From positions 2,486 through 8,338 of the forward strand of contig DJHI01000253.1 in assembly GCA_002431715.1 (NCBI GenBank): DNA of 5,853 nucleotides, in the 5' to 3' direction. This stretch comes from Armatimonadetes bacterium UBA5829. Lineage in GTDB: Bacteria > Armatimonadota > UBA5829. Under the pieces are notes generated by a model that saw only the letters and a program-made list of their open reading frames with translations, ran no database searches and was not told the origin of the DNA. Every line of letters begins with the position of its first letter. Position 1 is the stretch's first letter. The translations under genes and the position numbers were made by a program. Shown here one piece after another: positions 5,229 through 5,853 of this stretch.

Positions 5229-5853
5229 TCAGCCTTTGGTCTCGCTCTTTTCGTAGACTACCCGGACGGCTTTGCCTTCCTGCCTCGGGAGGGTTCCAGG
5301 CTTGAAAACATCTCCCTTGGGACTGAATCCGAGGACTTCCTTGAGCTTCTTTTCCACCACAAATCCGGTGACGCCCTCTTCGGCCTCCACATTTATGCGC
5401 ACGTCCTTGACGCCGTCCACTTCCTCTATGATGATCTGATAATGGCTGCAAACCCCGGGAATCTCCAGAAGGGCCTGTTCGACCTGCTTGGGGAAGAAAT
5501 TGACACCCTTAACGATCAGCATGTCGTCTCTCCGGCCTGTAATTCTGTCGAGCCTGAGTGAAGTCCTGCCGCATTCGCACTTCTGGCGAGTGAGAATTCG
5601 AGTAAGATCGCCGGTTTTAAACCTTATAATCGGCAGAGCCTGGCGGTTGAGGGAGGTAAACACCACCTCGCCCGGTTCACCGTCTGGAACAGCCTTGCCT
5701 GTAATGGGATCGACTATCTCACAGATATACTGGTCTTCCCAAACATGGATGCCGCTGTGGGCCTTACAGTCCATACCCGTGGTCGAAACGCCGCCGGTTT
5801 CGGTCATGCCGTAGATATCGAATGCCTCTATGCCGAGGCCGTTTTCGATCTTC
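5229..5853 (-). CDS. paaK: Phenylacetate-CoA ligase family protein, C-terminal part
   Basis: The reading frame enters from the right edge and ends at TGA (5231-5229), with 207 residues visible of a usual 430 or so. The ATG at 5807 is internal. This is an adenylate-forming (ANL) enzyme that activates an aryl acid to its CoA thioester through an acyl-AMP, releasing PPi. Visible motifs are the AMP-binding core EAFDIYGMTETGG, then GIHVWEDQYICEIVDP, GEPGEVVFTSLNRQALPIIR, the ribose-binding Asp in FKTGDLTR, the hinge GRRDDMLIVKGVNFFP, and the C-terminal domain with the catalytic Lys in PRQEGKAVRV (codon 5273-5271). A Cys-x-x-His (DCKAH) and a Cys-x-Cys (KCECGRTS) flank the core, with spacing suited to the metal site seen in some PaaK-like proteins. 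The true substrate may be another aryl or short-chain acid, since PaaK homologues in anaerobes often work with ferredoxin oxidoreductases on aryl-CoA metabolism. It is followed by the membrane-protein gene on the same strand. Confidence 0.9.
   Translation of the reverse strand, partial: KIENGLGIEAFDIYGMTETGGVSTTGMDCKAHSGIHVWEDQYICEIVDPITGKAVPDGEPGEVVFTSLNRQALPIIRFKTGDLTRILTRQKCECGRTSLRLDRITGRRDDMLIVKGVNFFPKQVEQALLEIPGVCSHYQIIIEEVDGVKDVRINVEAEEGVTGFVVEKKLKEVLGFSPKGDVFKPGTLPRQEGKAVRVVYEKSETKG

Overview
This 5.85 kb bacterial window has intermediate G+C, Shine-Dalgarno-led genes and recognisable sigma70-type promoters. No marker gene fixes the phylum. A GH42-like glycoside hydrolase, a long-type pyrophosphate-dependent phosphofructokinase and a phenylacetate-CoA-ligase-type enzyme would suit an Armatimonadota, Planctomycetota or related saccharolytic/anaerobic lineage, but that is inference only.

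Layout: a plus-strand block and a minus-strand block converge at about 4.2 kb. Plus strand: (i) the 3' part of a GH42-like glycoside hydrolase entering from the left edge (2-1708); (ii) a 186-bp gap with a near-consensus promoter, a short stem-loop and a possible 7-codon leader ORF; (iii) a complete PPi--fructose-6-phosphate phosphotransferase gene (1895-3571) closed by a 13-bp terminator hairpin; (iv) a 213-bp gap with that terminator, a 12-bp dyad and an extended -10 promoter; (v) a small unrecognised gene with a TTG start (3785-4150). Minus strand: (vi) the C-terminal half of a phenylacetate-CoA-ligase family enzyme entering from the right edge (5853-5229), followed after 49 bp by (vii) a four-TM membrane protein of unknown function (5179-4211). 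A bidirectional terminator at 4181-4212 separates the convergent blocks.

The genes do not form an obvious single pathway. The hydrolase could release sugars that feed glycolysis at the PPi-dependent phosphofructokinase step. The pfp gene and the small gene each have their own promoter and terminator, so they look like monocistronic units. The ligase and membrane protein may share a transcript. I found no mobile element, CRISPR array, tRNA or rRNA. The most interesting parts are the two intergenic regions flanking pfp: a leader in which a hairpin masks the Shine-Dalgarno of a mini-ORF ending on pfp's own ribosome-binding site, and a dyad placed over the promoter of the unknown small gene. I see no strong evidence for a wholly new multi-gene system.
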